Source of the DNA: Yponomeuta sedellus
Lineage: Eukaryota > Arthropoda > Insecta > Lepidoptera > Yponomeutidae
Assembly (NCBI GenBank): GCA_934045075.1
Contig: OW203730.1
Coordinates: 6,026,785 to 6,090,784 of the forward strand
DNA: 64,000 nucleotides
Reading direction: 5' to 3'
Of the stretch, positions 42,730 to 53,079 are shown piece by piece (the stretch's first letter is position 1; every line of letters begins with the position of its first letter). Both the position numbers and the translations under genes were made by a program. The notes beneath the pieces are model-generated. The model saw nothing but the letters and a program-made list of their open reading frames with translations, had not been told where the DNA came from and ran no database searches.

Positions 42730-43585
42730 TTATTGTATGAGTACTTTTATATAACTCGCCCCTGCCAGTTATATTTGACAATGTTGGAAAGTTACCGCCT
42801 CAGTGGCCAAATTATTATCCTCAAAACATTTTTTTTTGTATTTTATTACTTTAAGCTGTTAGTGAAATAGATGGTTATAAAAGTTTTTATATTTTTAAAT
42901 ATAATTACTAAGTAAGTACAAAAAATAACTTTCATTAATATAACAAATAATAATTTTACTAGTGGCTGTCATTTTATTTACAATTTAAAAATATGGAAAA
43001 AACATTGATTGATAATAGAAAACAATTACGCTATTTACATTAAAATCCTAAATAAAATAAACTATTCATAACTGATAATAATTTTATTTGAATAAAAAAT
43101 TACCAACATTTTGCCGTCGTGAGTTACACGTATGACACGATACTCGATATTGTTTCGCACTGTCAACCGGTGCTAATTATAATTTTTTGTATCCTACCCG
43201 AGTTCCATGACACAGGCTGTGCCTAGTGTGGGAGTTGCAATTGATCATCACTGTATTACAGGATTTTTAAATAAACAATTTTTTTTATAGTTGCAATATT
43301 CCGTTTTCCGTAGATATATTAGTAAATTAAAAATAATAATAATGCCTCTCAATAATATAGCAACCACTTTAATACAGATTGATACAAATCTTTCCTTGAT
43401 ATAATCACTTGTCTACAGACTATCTAGTATTAAGATTATTACGGATTATTTGGAAGACAACGATGTCTGGTGTTAAGATAATGTTAACGAGGACGATTAA
43501 GTCTAGTGTAATGTAAGTTAAGGTCAAAGATTCTGTTAATTGCGTTAAAATCTGTTTTGAAAAGAATAAATTTTTAGGTATTATG
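42730..43585. other. No gene recognised
   Basis: Very AT-rich. One fragment ('cgacacaggctgtgcctagt' type, 43205-43235) resembles the family G body. Confidence 0.35.
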
Positions 43586-43589
43586 AATT

Positions 43590-43765
43590 TTATGGGGATG
43601 TATTAGCAAAGGGAAAGATAAAAAGTACCCGGAACCGGCGTGCGTGCATGCAACGACTTATGAACGTTGATGAAGAGAAGGTGATCCGTCAGGATCGTGG
43701 CAAGTGACAGTCCCTGGTCTCTGCCTACCCCTCTGGGATACAGGTGTGAGGTTATGTATGTAAAT
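43590..43765 (+). mobile_element. Family M retroposon, best short-tailed copy
   Basis: Starts 'ggggatgtattagcaaaggg' 'aaagataaaaagtacccgga', ends 'acaggtgtgaggttatgtat'. Only two or three TATG units in the tail, in contrast to the giant CATA tail at 25350. Confidence 0.8.
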
Positions 43766-43892
43766 TTTTATGTGGAGTTTATTTGTTGTTTTTGATCTAT
43801 TGATTGTGAGACTAACAGTTTTGACCACAGATCATTGTGGTTTTGACGTTCATTGAGTAAACATTTTGTTTTTAATAAAATTCTTTTGACAT

Positions 43893-44105
43893 GACGGCCT
43901 CTGTGGCGCAGCGGTAGCGCATCTGCCTACCATGCAAAAGGTTCCGGGTTCGAACCCCGGCTGGGGACAAAAAAAAAAAACCAGGTCTTGGATGTTTACA
44001 TGTTTGTGATGTCGTTGTTTCTGGTTTCCACGACACAGGGTATCCTAGTGTGGGGCCAGAAGCAATGTATGTGCCTGTATGTAAATGTTATGTTATGTTA
44101 ATTTC
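43893..44105 (+). mobile_element. Family G SINE (tRNA-Gly-like head)
   Basis: 'gcctctgtggcgcagcggta' head, B-box GGTTCGAACCC, A-run, then 'ccaggtcttggatgtttaca' and 'tgtggggccagaagcaatgt'. Same layout as 10489-10690. Confidence 0.85.
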
Positions 44106-44109
44106 ACTA

Positions 44110-44480
44110 AGCTCGCCTTTGTAAAAATTAGTTTTATTTCAATAAAGAAGTTTCATTGATTCTTTATTATATAGTTATATATTAAACTGATCTGATCGCG
44201 ATTATTTATTATAGTACAAGACATAGTCGATATTTCAATAGCGACGTGGTAAACTAGTACAAAACAAAACCAATAGAAAATTAATGGCTCTAAAGCTCCA
44301 TCGGATGTGTGTTTACAACTAAACTTCCGAACAAGATTTAATCTATTCCCTCAATAGCTCGACAAAGTTGGCAGACTCTGCACCAATAAGTCCCAATACA
44401 TCGGCAAGACATTGGCGGGGTATTCACAAGAATATGTAACTTGTGTACAGGTTATGCAGCCAAAGTTAGTGTGATAGTTA
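44110..44480. other. No gene recognised
   Basis: No coding or repeat signal beyond AT-rich sequence. Confidence 0.4.
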
Positions 44481-44487
44481 CTATATC

Positions 44488-44524
44488 GTTATCAACCCTT
44501 GTATGTCCCCACTGCTGGGGCACG
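44488..44524 (-). mobile_element. 5S-type SINE 3'-tail fragment
   Basis: 'ttatcaacccttgtatgtcc' 'ccactgctggggcacgggtc' is the reversed 3' end of the family. Confidence 0.7.
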
Positions 44525-44962
44525 GGTCTACATGATTTCAGTGTTAGATAAAGATAGTGATTTATTCATACACAAAACATAGAACAACTTCAGATATTCA
44601 CTTAATTGTTCTTTACTCATCACTCTGTAGTCTATATATCAATCTAAGGTAACGTCTATAACTAATTTATTACCTACTCTTTGCATAAAATCCAATAGAA
44701 CCTCTATTACAAACGCGCGCCCCGTTGTTAGGAGATAGGCTTCCTAATTTTTCAATTCCAAATTTCAAATTTGCCATTCATTGATCATTTCAAGCCAACG
44801 AAAAAAAATGTTGCTGTCTAACGACAGCGCCATCTTTTGCTTATCACTGTAGTTAAATTATATATCACCATCTGTATTCGTCATTGTACTAGTATTACCA
44901 AGGCAACGATATATTGTTGATTCGGAATCAAATTACCAACCAAAAAACCTCTCGTCTTTGAA

Positions 44963-45015
44963 TCTTCTTCTTCTTCTTCAGGCTATAGTGTGTAGTCTAC
45001 AGCTGGACATAGCCG
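44963..45015 (-). repeat. RTE-like tail fragment
   Basis: '(ttc)n aggctata..' and 'cagctggacatagcc' are the reversed 3' end of the RTE-like LINE / family R. Confidence 0.65.
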
Positions 45016-45780
45016 TCTTTGAATGTGCTCCATTATATTATCTACATCAACCCTGTATCCAGGGACGATCATTTTTGATGACTCCGATTTGGAGCCCAGG
45101 AAAGACGCTGTGCAGAAGAAACTCTGGCCGGCCGATTTCAAAGGCAACATCTTGAAACGTTCGAGAACCATCGCGACAGACCAAGAACGCAAGCAACACA
45201 TGAACCTTCCAGATTGGAAGATACCTATAGGGGCAGCATCAAATGGCGGAAAAGGAGTGTGTAGTCGGAGTCCGTAAGCTATAATCAGTTGCCACCACTG
45301 TCTTTGCCACCAATGGCTTTGGCGACGTCGATTTATTCAGTGAGAATAGGTGAGCGTTCTCCTTTATGAGCGCATGAATTCGAACGAGTGGCAAATTGCA
45401 CCGTCTCAAACTTCGTCCTGACGACCTGCAGCATGTTTATTTTCTATTTGGCAGTACGTAAGTCGCGTATTCAATAGCGGCGACTTGGCAGACCGAACGA
45501 GATTTTTACTGGCAATGGTGTGGCGGCTTCCGATGAGAGTTGTACGTAGCTATTATATTTATATCTACGCCTCTAGAGAAAAAGGAACGATGGCTTTGAT
45601 TCTTTCACTAAAGTCTTATTTCTGTGCTTGTTGTACTACGACTTAGTTTCGTGTTATTTATAACTAAGTGATTTGCTAAAGTATTTCCTTACTTTTATTT
45701 CACAAATTGTAAATTTGTTAAAATAGATAGATCGATAGATAGATCGCGCAACAATAAATAGATTAGTTTACTTTAAATGG

Positions 45781-46138
45781 CTCAGCGAGCTATGGAGAGA
45801 GCTATGCTTGGAGTTTCTCTGAAGGATAGAATTCGTAACGAATGCATCCGACAGAGAACCAAAGTTATCAACATAGCTCAGAGAATCAGCAATCTGAAGT
45901 GGCAGTGGGCTGGCCATATCTCGCGAAGAACCGACAAGCGTTGGAGTAAACGCGTTCTTGAGTGGAGACCGCAACTCGGCAAACATAGTGTAAGACGCCC
46001 TCCGTCTAGGTGGGATGACGATCTGTGAAAAACTGCAGGCATATGCTGGATGCGGCAAGCTGAAGACAGGGCGCTATGGCGCTCATTAGGGGAGGGCTAT
46101 GCCCAGCAGTGGACTAATATAGCCTGAAGAAGAAGAAG
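45781..46138 (+). pseudogene. RTE-like LINE, 5'-truncated, ORF2 C-terminus
   Basis: Flanked by TTTAAATGG at 45772-45780 and 46139-46147. The frame reads 'QRAMERAMLGVSLKDRIRNE', 'IAQRISNLKWQWAGHISRRT', 'RWSKRVLEWRPQLGK', then a TGA (46026-46028) and 'KTAGICWMRQAEDRALWRSL'. This is the known C-terminus of lepidopteran endonuclease-reverse transcriptases of RTE type. The 3' end 'gagggctatgcccagcagtg' + '(gaa)n' is the tail shared with family R, so this LINE is its probable mobilising partner. Inactive. Confidence 0.85.
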
Positions 46139-46296
46139 TTTAAATGGTCGCTTATTTTGTAAGCTTGATCACATCTTCCTGATCTTAGGTGTGTGTATGC
46201 TTTGGGTGACATTCTAGATCTTCACGGCTAAGCCTAATTTGTCTGTTATTGATTGTTTGTTACCTGTTTTACGCAGCAATTAATTAAAATTAAATT

Positions 46297-46335
46297 CGGG
46301 GAGGCCTTTGCCCAGCAGTGGGGCATAATCGAAGT
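46297..46335 (+). repeat. Retroposon tail fragment
   Basis: 'ggggaggcctttgcccagca' 'gtggggcata' is a common lepidopteran SINE/LINE 3' end. Confidence 0.5.
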
Positions 46336-46430
46336 TACAATACTGGGACATTCATTTGTCTATTTGTGTGGGAAGTTTCATTAATAATGCTGCCTATATA
46401 CGTCCCACTTTAGTGTACAAGCCTTCTCTC

Positions 46431-46456
46431 AGAGAGAGAGAGAGAGAGAGAGAGAG
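46431..46456. repeat. (AG)13 microsatellite
   Basis: Uninterrupted AG run of 26 bp. Confidence 0.95.
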
Positions 46457-46904
46457 CATGGTTTAATGCCAAGCGTGCCCAACGCAGATTAGTAATTTCA
46501 AGCGCAGAGGTATTTGAACAACTCAGACATTCCGGTTTCCTCAGGATAGGTTTTCCTTCACTGCATAACTTCACAAATTCACATAACTGAGAAAACTAAG
46601 TCATTGGTACTTACCCGCTCTGGTAATCGAACCCGGGTCTCTTGCTCGTATTTCTTGTTTTCTTATAAACATAGACTATTTAAACTGCCTCTTAACAGTG
46701 CTTTCAGGAATCGGTTGTTATTAATAATATTGCCAATCCTTACTGCGAAATCCCACTGTGCGATTTTTATTCGCAGTGTGGCCTAGATAGATAGAGAACA
46801 CTTTATTGCACAACCAGAAAAAGAATACAACCATGATTAGATCTAAATATTTCTTCGTACAGGCTATTTCACAGTATGAAAAAAAGTATTAAAAATCATA
46901 TTCA

Positions 46905-47055
46905 CCCGGGTTCGAATCACGACTGGAAACAAAAAAATAACCCCAGGTCTTGGATGTTTACATGTTTGTGATGTCTTTGTTTCTGGTTCCCACGACACTG
47001 GGTATCCTAGTGTGGGGCCAGAAGCAATTTATGTGCCAGTATGTAAATGTTAAAA
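46905..47055 (+). mobile_element. Family G SINE, 5'-truncated
   Basis: Begins at the B-box ('cccgggttcgaatcacgact') and continues with the standard body to 'gtatgtaaatgtta'. Confidence 0.8.
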
Positions 47056-47269
47056 AATTATAAAAAGTACATTTGTATCAAATATGTGTTTTATGTGAAG
47101 ACCTCAGACACTCAGGTTTCCTCACGAAGTGTTCTTTCGCATTGCTACTGTAACTTCACAAAAATACAAACTCTCACAATTTAAACAACGTGTTATTATA
47201 ATAAAATAATGTACCTACAACGTGAAAACAGTTTCAGTTGATAACCAAACAAGTAAAAGTAGTCAAGTC

Positions 47270-47485
47270 ACTATTTACAATTTCGCGTTTTCATCAGTTT
47301 ATGTATGTATGCCCTAAATCCCGACCAACCGGGATCTTCCGCCCCCTACACATGCCAGATGTGCGGACGTGGCATTCACTCTCGCATAGGGCTTTACAGC
47401 CACCAGAAAAAATGTCTACAATCCAGGATTGCTGCATAAATCATCTGTAGTAGATGCAAAGGCCCTTGATGATGGTGATGATGAT
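47270..47485 (+). pseudogene. LINE ORF2 C-terminal zinc finger and 3' end
   Basis: The frame 'YTCQMCGRGIHSRIGLYSHQ' 'KKC' is a C-X2-C-X12-H-X4-C finger of the kind that ends many LINE ORF2 proteins. Stop TAA at 47437-47439. The following 3' UTR 'ataaatcatctgtagtagat' 'gcaaaggccc' and '(gatgat)n' tail resemble the end of family B. It is 5'-truncated at about 47270. Confidence 0.7.
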
Positions 47486-47618
47486 GTATGTATGAAAATC
47501 GTGAGTCATTAATCATTAAGAAATAGTATTGTGAGATTGTCAAAACACGTTCCATAGGATCCTATAATGTAGGTACCTAAGCCTAAAGCCGAATTTAGAT
47601 TACGAAATTAGTGGCATG

Positions 47619-48036
47619 AAATTATATAATAATAAATATTCATGGACGGCTTAATAACTTCTGATAGTAAGGCCCGCCACTGTCTTACAATCCTCCACCA
47701 ACCCGGACTTGGCCCCCGTGGTGGAGTATGGCCTAACTTTCCTGCGATGCAGGAAGAGTCCCGTGCCCCAGCAGTGGGGACATACAAGGGTTGATAACGA
47801 TTCATGGACATATTACAAAGATGTCGTTAGCCCTATGCTAAGTACAACTAAATGACTTGTGTTATAGGTGCTAACTCGACAATAGATTTAATACAATAAA
47901 TATAAAGATAACATCCAAGACCCGAGACAAACTAGAAAAGTTTGTTTCCTAGTTTGGCCCGGCCGGGGATCGAACCTGAGACCTTCGTTTTACAGTCAGC
48001 GTGCCAAACCGCTGCGCCACCGAGGTCGTCAATTAA
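47619..48036 (-). mobile_element. Family Y SINE nested in the Harbinger derivative
   Basis: The minus strand has head 'cggtggcgcagcggtttggc', 'ctgactgtaaaacgaaggtc', B-box GGTTCGATCCC and tail 'atatgtccatgaat'. Its tail is split by the 5S SINE at 47648-47799. Confidence 0.82.
47648..47799 (+). mobile_element. 5S-type SINE, 5'-truncated, nested in family Y, 10-bp TSD
   Basis: ATTCATGGAC at 47638-47647 and 47800-47809. Contains only the 3' half ('ggcttaataacttctgatag' to 'acatacaagggttgataacg'). Target-primed 5' truncation is what LINE machinery produces. Confidence 0.9.
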
Positions 48037-48511
48037 GGTCGTGGCATTAGTTTTATCAAAGATTTCACGTGTAATTTAGTATTTTCGTAATGCATACATT
48101 AACTTCGTGACAGCTAATGAATTTCTTGTCCTGCGCGATTTTTTGGTGATTTTAGTGTCACGCAACTAATTTCTTCATTTAGTTGCCAAAGAATATATAA
48201 CCACGTAGATAGAATGCGACGTGAAACTAGTGTCGCGAAAGCTCTTGCGCTGTGCGGACGTATGTATTTTCGCACGCTTCAAGCCTTCATGCGTTGAAAA
48301 TGGCGAACCAACGATGGTGTAAAATCGTTCATTAGAAAATAGTTTTTATAGTAGTAGTAAGAAATGTTTATTCATGAACAATAACACCAAATAGACCATA
48401 CAATATGAATGGCAACATAGAACGGTAGATTTAAATACACTTAACTAACATAGACTGTAATAATATACTAGACTAACATGCAGACACAAACAGTTTATAA
48501 CTATTATAATA

Positions 48512-48706
48512 TTATATATAGCTCTCAGGATTTTCATGTGCTAATTCAGAGACAAACTTAATTGCACCCAAATGCTTTCTCGTTAACCATCCTCGAATCC
48601 ACCAACGTCTTTTGTTTCTTGATAGTCTGTTTTTAAGTTTATATAGAAACATCTCTTTAACTACATTGAATACAAAAGAATATAGCTTTGATGCTGATGG
48701 GGCCAT
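48512..48706 (-). CDS. Harbinger-type transposase N-terminal fragment
   Basis: A 64-residue frame from an ATG (48704-48706) ends at a TAA. 'KRRWWIRGWLTRKHLGAIKF' 'VSELAHENPESY' matches the 'RRWWVRPW..RR...G....L..EL..EDP..Y' signature that opens PIF/Harbinger transposases (HARBI1 relatives). The DDE domain is absent, so the element is non-autonomous. Whether the fragment is translated is unknown. Confidence 0.6.
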   Translation of the reverse strand: MAPSASKLYSFVFNVVKEMFLYKLKNRLSRNKRRWWIRGWLTRKHLGAIKFVSELAHENPESYI

Positions 48707-48839
48707 AGTTACTGCGATACTGGCGATTTCACGACACTAACTATTTCACGTAATTACTTTCGCATGCATCGAAACTTCTTTCGTGAAACTGAGGTCAACA
48801 TGCATGCCACTAATTTCGTAATGCAAATTCGGCTTTACA

Positions 48840-49320
48840 CGGGTGGGCCACTGATCTCATTGGTAGGTAAATACAATCAGTAATTCATTCATCTCACTTC
48901 GTAACATCATTCATTCAGTACAGAAATAGCTTCGTATGTCCAAATAGCGGTTTATGTAACCACAGAGAAAATAAAGCTGTCTGAAATGGAATATAAGAAC
49001 AAGTTTTTATTCGCAGACTACACGACCTTCTTCATCTCATCATTTATGTAGGTACTCTTATTTCATTTCACTTTTACTTTTACATTTGCCACAAAGACTC
49101 TATCTTATCTTTATTTTCGTCTAGCCGTTACGCTCGTGGACAGAATCCTTGATTCAGCAAATGGTTATTGCGATTGTCTTTCTTATTGCTATTCTTATAA
49201 TTTTGGGTTCAATTTCGGTTTGTCGATGCTATGCGATTTATAAGCTCTACTAGCGGTGGCAATGCAACAGTTTTACTCGTAAGCGATGGCATCGAATTTA
49301 AGAGGACCTGGGTTCGAATC
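48840..49320. other. No gene recognised
   Basis: AT-rich, no supported structure. Confidence 0.4.
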
Positions 49321-49324
49321 ATGC

Positions 49325-49612
49325 ATGTTGCACTGTCCTACAATGCTCCACCAACGGGAAGTCCGGGAGCACGGGAGCAAAGATAAGATAAGATAAGAAT
49401 ATTCTTTATTGTACACCAGAGCACATATTATTATAAATCATGTAAAGATACAAAGAACAATTGGCGGCCTTATTGCTAAAACAAATTTCTTCCAGACAAC
49501 CTTACAACGGAAAGTTGCTGAAGGAAATAAGAGACGGGAACATATTAATACACTACTTACATAAATAAGAGACCCGTGCCCCAGCAGTGGGAACATACAA
49601 AGGGTTGATATC
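49325..49612 (+). mobile_element. 5S-type SINE fragment split by a LINE 3' end
   Basis: 'cactgtcctacaatgctcca' at the left and 'gagacccgtgccccagcagt' at the right are adjacent in intact copies. Between them (about 49372-49560) lies a reversed LINE 3' end with 'gataagataagataagaata', 'ttctttattgtacaccagag' and 'aaatttcttccag'. Confidence 0.7.
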
Positions 49613-50171
49613 ATGATGTGCCAATAGGCGGGTCCTCACAGACTTAGATTACACAGGAAGTTTGAAAGGAAAAACGCACTGTTTGGACCTCGCTCCCTTC
49701 ACCTGTTCTTTCTATGTGGGCTTCGTCTCTTGCCTTCAGTACATTGTGTATAAAATTGAATTGGGAAGACGATGCGTTTTTTGCGCACCCTCGCCTCACA
49801 TGCTTACTGAGTAACCGAGGTCACAGGCTGAGCAGAGTATCTTGCGAGGCATTGAGCCTAGGCGCATGTTGAAATGCAGGCGACGCAGTACAGCACAGCA
49901 CAGTTCAGTACAGGGCAGGGCAGTTGAGGCAGATATCGGCTCCCTCCGCATGCTGCGACGCAACTATTTGCTCCATTCCTTGGCAATTCTCACCCTTAAT
50001 AACTCTTTCAATGTCTTTTTTAATAGCCTGGATGATTTGTATCATACATACAACAAGGTTTACAGCGAACTAATTCAATTAAATGGTCTGTCATTGCAAC
50101 AAAATTTGTGCCAGCACTACAGCGAAACGCAGAGCAGGGCAGACACATGTCTGCGTCACATGTTTGTTGAT

Positions 50172-50639
50172 TATGGCCGTTTAAAAATATATCATGCTTT
50201 ACTTTGCAGTTCACGTTAAGCCGTTGTTGCCGGCTGCCATGTAATGGCTGTCGTTAAGCAACGTCAGAGGCCTTATGGGCAGCTTGATAACTTCTGACAG
50301 TAAGGACCACCACTTTCTTACAATCATCCACCAACTTTAACTTGGCCCCCATGGTGGTGGCGTATGGCCTAACCGTCCTGCAATGCAGGAAGAGACCCGT
50401 GCCGCAAAAGTGGGGGCATACGAAGGACTGCTATCATGAACTACTGAAGCCGAGTATATCCGATTCAGCGTCACCAACCAGTGTGTACCAGTCCAGTTTC
50501 GTCCATTGTTCGGAAAAAGTGCGCCTAAAGAAGTTTTCAGTCGAAAAAATAATTATCTACTCACTGGTTATCATCTGGCTTGCGGTGGTCAACAGTTTAA
50601 CTTCACTCTCCGAGTCCTGAGTCTCCAGCCTGACGGTCA
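50172..50639 (+). repeat. Source copy of a 468-bp local duplication
   Basis: 'tatggccgtttaaaaatata' through 'gagtctccagcctgacggtc' recurs at 52041-52513. It contains a 5'-truncated 5S-type SINE (50213-50440) and the 3' part of the putative exon with its donor splice site. This copy is the probable source because here the exon is complete. Confidence 0.85.
50213..50440 (+). mobile_element. 5S-type SINE, 5'-truncated
   Basis: 'cacgttaagccgttgttgcc' to 'gggggcatacgaaggactgc'; diverged from the consensus tail. Confidence 0.75.
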
Positions 50640-50743
50640 CATTGAGGGGTTCCAGAGCCTCGCCAACTCTGCCGTGGAGAGTGACAAGGACGGCTGTAGT
50701 CTTGCCAGGAACTGCCACCTCTGGCGCGACTACTGAGAAACCC
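50565..50743 (-). CDS. Putative host exon, MG1-like domain of A2M/TEP family
   Basis: Acceptor 'cctgtctctttctttcacag' and donor 'CCA|GTGAGTAG' on the minus strand are both strong and bound 179 nt that are open in one frame (one base, 59 codons, one base). The peptide 'GFSVVAPEVAVPGKTTAVLV' 'TLHG' ... 'PLNVTVRLETQDSESEVKLL' has the strand pattern and the 'Y/F-S-V-V-A-P' start of the first macroglobulin domain in insect thioester-containing proteins and alpha-2-macroglobulin relatives. These are secreted immune or protease-trapping proteins. The phases (2 before, 1 after) would need matching exons, which I do not see in this window; they may lie beyond large TE-filled introns. The family name is inference from motif memory. 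The exon call itself rests on the splice sites and the codon pattern. Confidence 0.5.
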
Positions 50744-50934
50744 CTGTGAAAGAAAGAGACAGGAGTAAGGAAACTGTTTGTTTGCCTGATGAGTGACAAG
50801 GATTGATTGATAGATAGATAGATAGCCAAATTTAAAAAAGTGGCATACATACTAGGCTCAAGATTTAGTAAGACAAATTAACTTCTCAAAATCGCTTTGT
50901 GCTTCTTATTAAATGTTATGTATAAGGGATTGTG

Positions 50935-51135
50935 ATAATATCCTACTAATATTATATAATGTGAAAGTTTGTGAAGATGTTTGTTACTCAATCACGGAAT
51001 AATGGCTGAACGAATTTACATGTAACTTGACGTAGAGATAGTTCTATACAAAGATCTGAAGTGAAACATACGATACTTTACATCCCGGTAATGCGTCCTC
51101 ACTGATTCTGCGCAGACAAAATCTCTGGCACCATA
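50935..51135 (+). mobile_element. Helitron-like repeat, diverged
   Basis: 'actaatattatataatgtga', 'gttactcaatcacggaataa' and 'attctgcgcagacaaaatct' run in parallel to 5920-6119. The 3' end is eroded. Confidence 0.45.
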
Positions 51136-51139
51136 GTTA

Positions 51140-51860
51140 TTCATAAGTATCCTAATTAATTATTTCTATTCCTAATAATATCAGAAAAGTATTCTGTAAT
51201 AATATTCAATTAGCGCCTACTACTCTTCTCCATTTTTACTTCGGCATTTATTCCGATATAGGATTTTCTGGAAGAAATTTCTATCAGTAATAAGGCCGCC
51301 AATTGTACCTTTTCTTTCAAAACTATTATGTCTGTCATTGTTATCTGGTGTTTAAAATAAATATTTTTTGTCTTAACTATAAACTGGTACCAAACTGTAA
51401 ACTCGACAATGTATGACGTTCACGTTAAAAGTTCTGCTAATAAAGTCGAGAAAGAGAGAAATTGGCAAGAGGAAATGGGACAGAACTGTGAAGTTTAATT
51501 GCATGGTAAAACACGTCTGCCGTACGCCCATAATGAAAGGAAGCGTATCAGGGATTGAGTGTTCAAATAGTGGACGACTGTTCCTGAAAGTACCCTTAGA
51601 TTAGGTCCCATTTAGCATCTTGACGAATTGTGAACAAACAGTACAGCCTTCTCGTAATATGCCTTCTCTCAGAAAAAGGAAAAGAAAAATAAAGAGTCAG
51701 ATAGAAATATATAGTTAAAACAAGAAGGACTTAACGTACTGTGGTTCTAGAACTCAAGACCGCGGAACAGTCTCCCAATTGACTCAAAAGTCTCTCACTG
51801 TGTCAGTCCGTCAGAAATTTTGGATTGCGCGTAAACAGCAAATAATGGTTGTGTAAGTAG
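51140..51860. other. No gene; one LINE 3'-UTR fragment
   Basis: 51265-51360 ('ggaagaaatttctatcagta' 'ataaggccgccaattgtacc') is a LINE 3' UTR. The 63-codon frame at 51413 has no domain. Confidence 0.45.
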
Positions 51861-51865
51861 ACAGC

Positions 51866-52560
51866 CTCGATGCCGCAGCGGTTTGGCACACTGACTGTAA
51901 AACCGAAGGTCTCGGGTTCGATCCCCGGCCGGGTCAAACTAGGAAACGAACTTTCCTAGTTTGTCTCGGGTCTTGGAGGTTATTTATGGTATCTATCGTC
52001 GAGTTAGCACCTATAACACAAGCTATTTAGTTGTACTTAGTATGGCCGTTTAAAAATAAATCACGCTTTGATTGCAATACACGTTAAGCCGTTGGTGCCG
52101 GCTGCCATGTAATGGCTGTCGTTAAGCCACGTCAAAGGCCTAATGGGCGGCTTGACAACTTCTGACAGTAAGGCCCACCACTGTCTTACAATTATCCACC
52201 AACTTGAACTTGGCCCCCATGGTGGCTTATGGCCTAACCGTCCTGCAATGCAAAAAGAGACCCGTGCCACAAAAGTGGGGGCATACAAAGGACTGCTATC
52301 ATGAACTACTGAAGCCGAGTATATCCGATTCAGCGTCACCAACCCAGTGTGTACCAGTCCAGTTTCGTCCACTGGTCGGAAAAAGTGCGCCTAAAGAAGT
52401 TTTCAGTCGAAAAAATAATGGGTTATTTATCTACTCACTGGTAATCATCTGGCTTGCGGTGGTCAACAGTTTCACTTCATTCTCCAAGTCCTGAGTCTCC
52501 AGCCTGACGGTCAGACTGGAGATCTGTGTCCATAATATGTCCATGAATATTTATTTATTT
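51866..52560 (+). mobile_element. Family Y SINE split by the 468-bp duplication
   Basis: Left part 51866-52045: head 'cgatgccgcagcggtttggc', B-box GGTTCGATCCC, body to 'tagttgtacttagtatgg'. The tail resumes at 52519 ('gagatctgtg', then 'aatatgtccatgaatattta'). The intervening DNA is the duplicated segment. About seven bases of the SINE are lost at the junction and no TSD is seen. Confidence 0.85.
52041..52513 (+). repeat. Duplicated segment carrying a 5S SINE and a partial exon
   Basis: Diverged copy of 50172-50639. On the minus strand it keeps the donor site and the last ~25 codons of the exon ('VRLETQDLENEVKLLTTASQ'), with two replacements relative to the source, but lacks the acceptor half. 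It cannot be a full exon. Confidence 0.85.
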
Positions 52561-52905
52561 AAATACATTCAGTGTAGAATTGTTGTTTTTTTATAGAAAG
52601 TTAATGAAGACGTTACAAATCTAAACCTCAGAGTACACAGACTGGGCAATATTGGCTTAATTTCAAGGTCCGCTCACGTCTTAAAAAATCTGAAGTCCCT
52701 TACATTTCCCAAGATACTTCCTCTTCGTAGCGTGTTTAAAACAAGCCATCGTCGTGAAAGGATTTTCCAATCAGCGTTAGGGACTCTCTGATTGTAGACC
52801 GGGATGCGTCTGACGTACAGGCTCAGTGAGTACGTCTATCAGGGAGACTCCAAGATACTTGCTAGATACCCTTTCGCGCGGAAAGAAATAGTTATCTAAA
52901 ACTTA

Positions 52906-53075
52906 AGCCGCGTTTTCACGGTCTTAGTAAGCTCGGACCGAGTGCGCCATCAGAGTAAACTAATGCTTCTGATTAGACGGTTTTTCGTGACAACACCAAA
53001 ATAGCCAATCAGAAGCATTAGTTTACCCGGATGGCGCACTCGAACCGAGCACACTAAGACCGTGAAAACCTGGCT
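52906..53075. mobile_element. MITE, TTA target duplication
   Basis: 170 bp that is almost entirely two inverted arms: 'AGCCGCGTTTTCACGGTCTT' against the reverse of 'AAGACCGTGAAAACCTGGCT', and 'actaatgcttctgatt' against 'aatcagaagcattagt'. TTA at 52903-52905 and 53076-53078. Confidence 0.88.
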
Positions 53076-53079
53076 TTAC

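Larger units (their letters stand above)
47587..48834 (-). mobile_element. PIF/Harbinger-like DNA transposon derivative
   Basis: The 32-bp termini AGCCGAATTT... (47587-47618) and their reverse complement (48803-48834) differ at two positions. Outside them are TAA (left) and TTA (right), of TWA type though not identical. A 64-codon minus-strand ORF with the PIF/Harbinger N-terminal signature lies inside; the catalytic region is missing. Two SINEs are nested in the left part. Confidence 0.75.

Noticed and set aside
49842..50219. 125-residue ORF as a gene
   Set aside because: No domain; part of it is 'cagtacagcacagcacag' low complexity; no splice or homology support.
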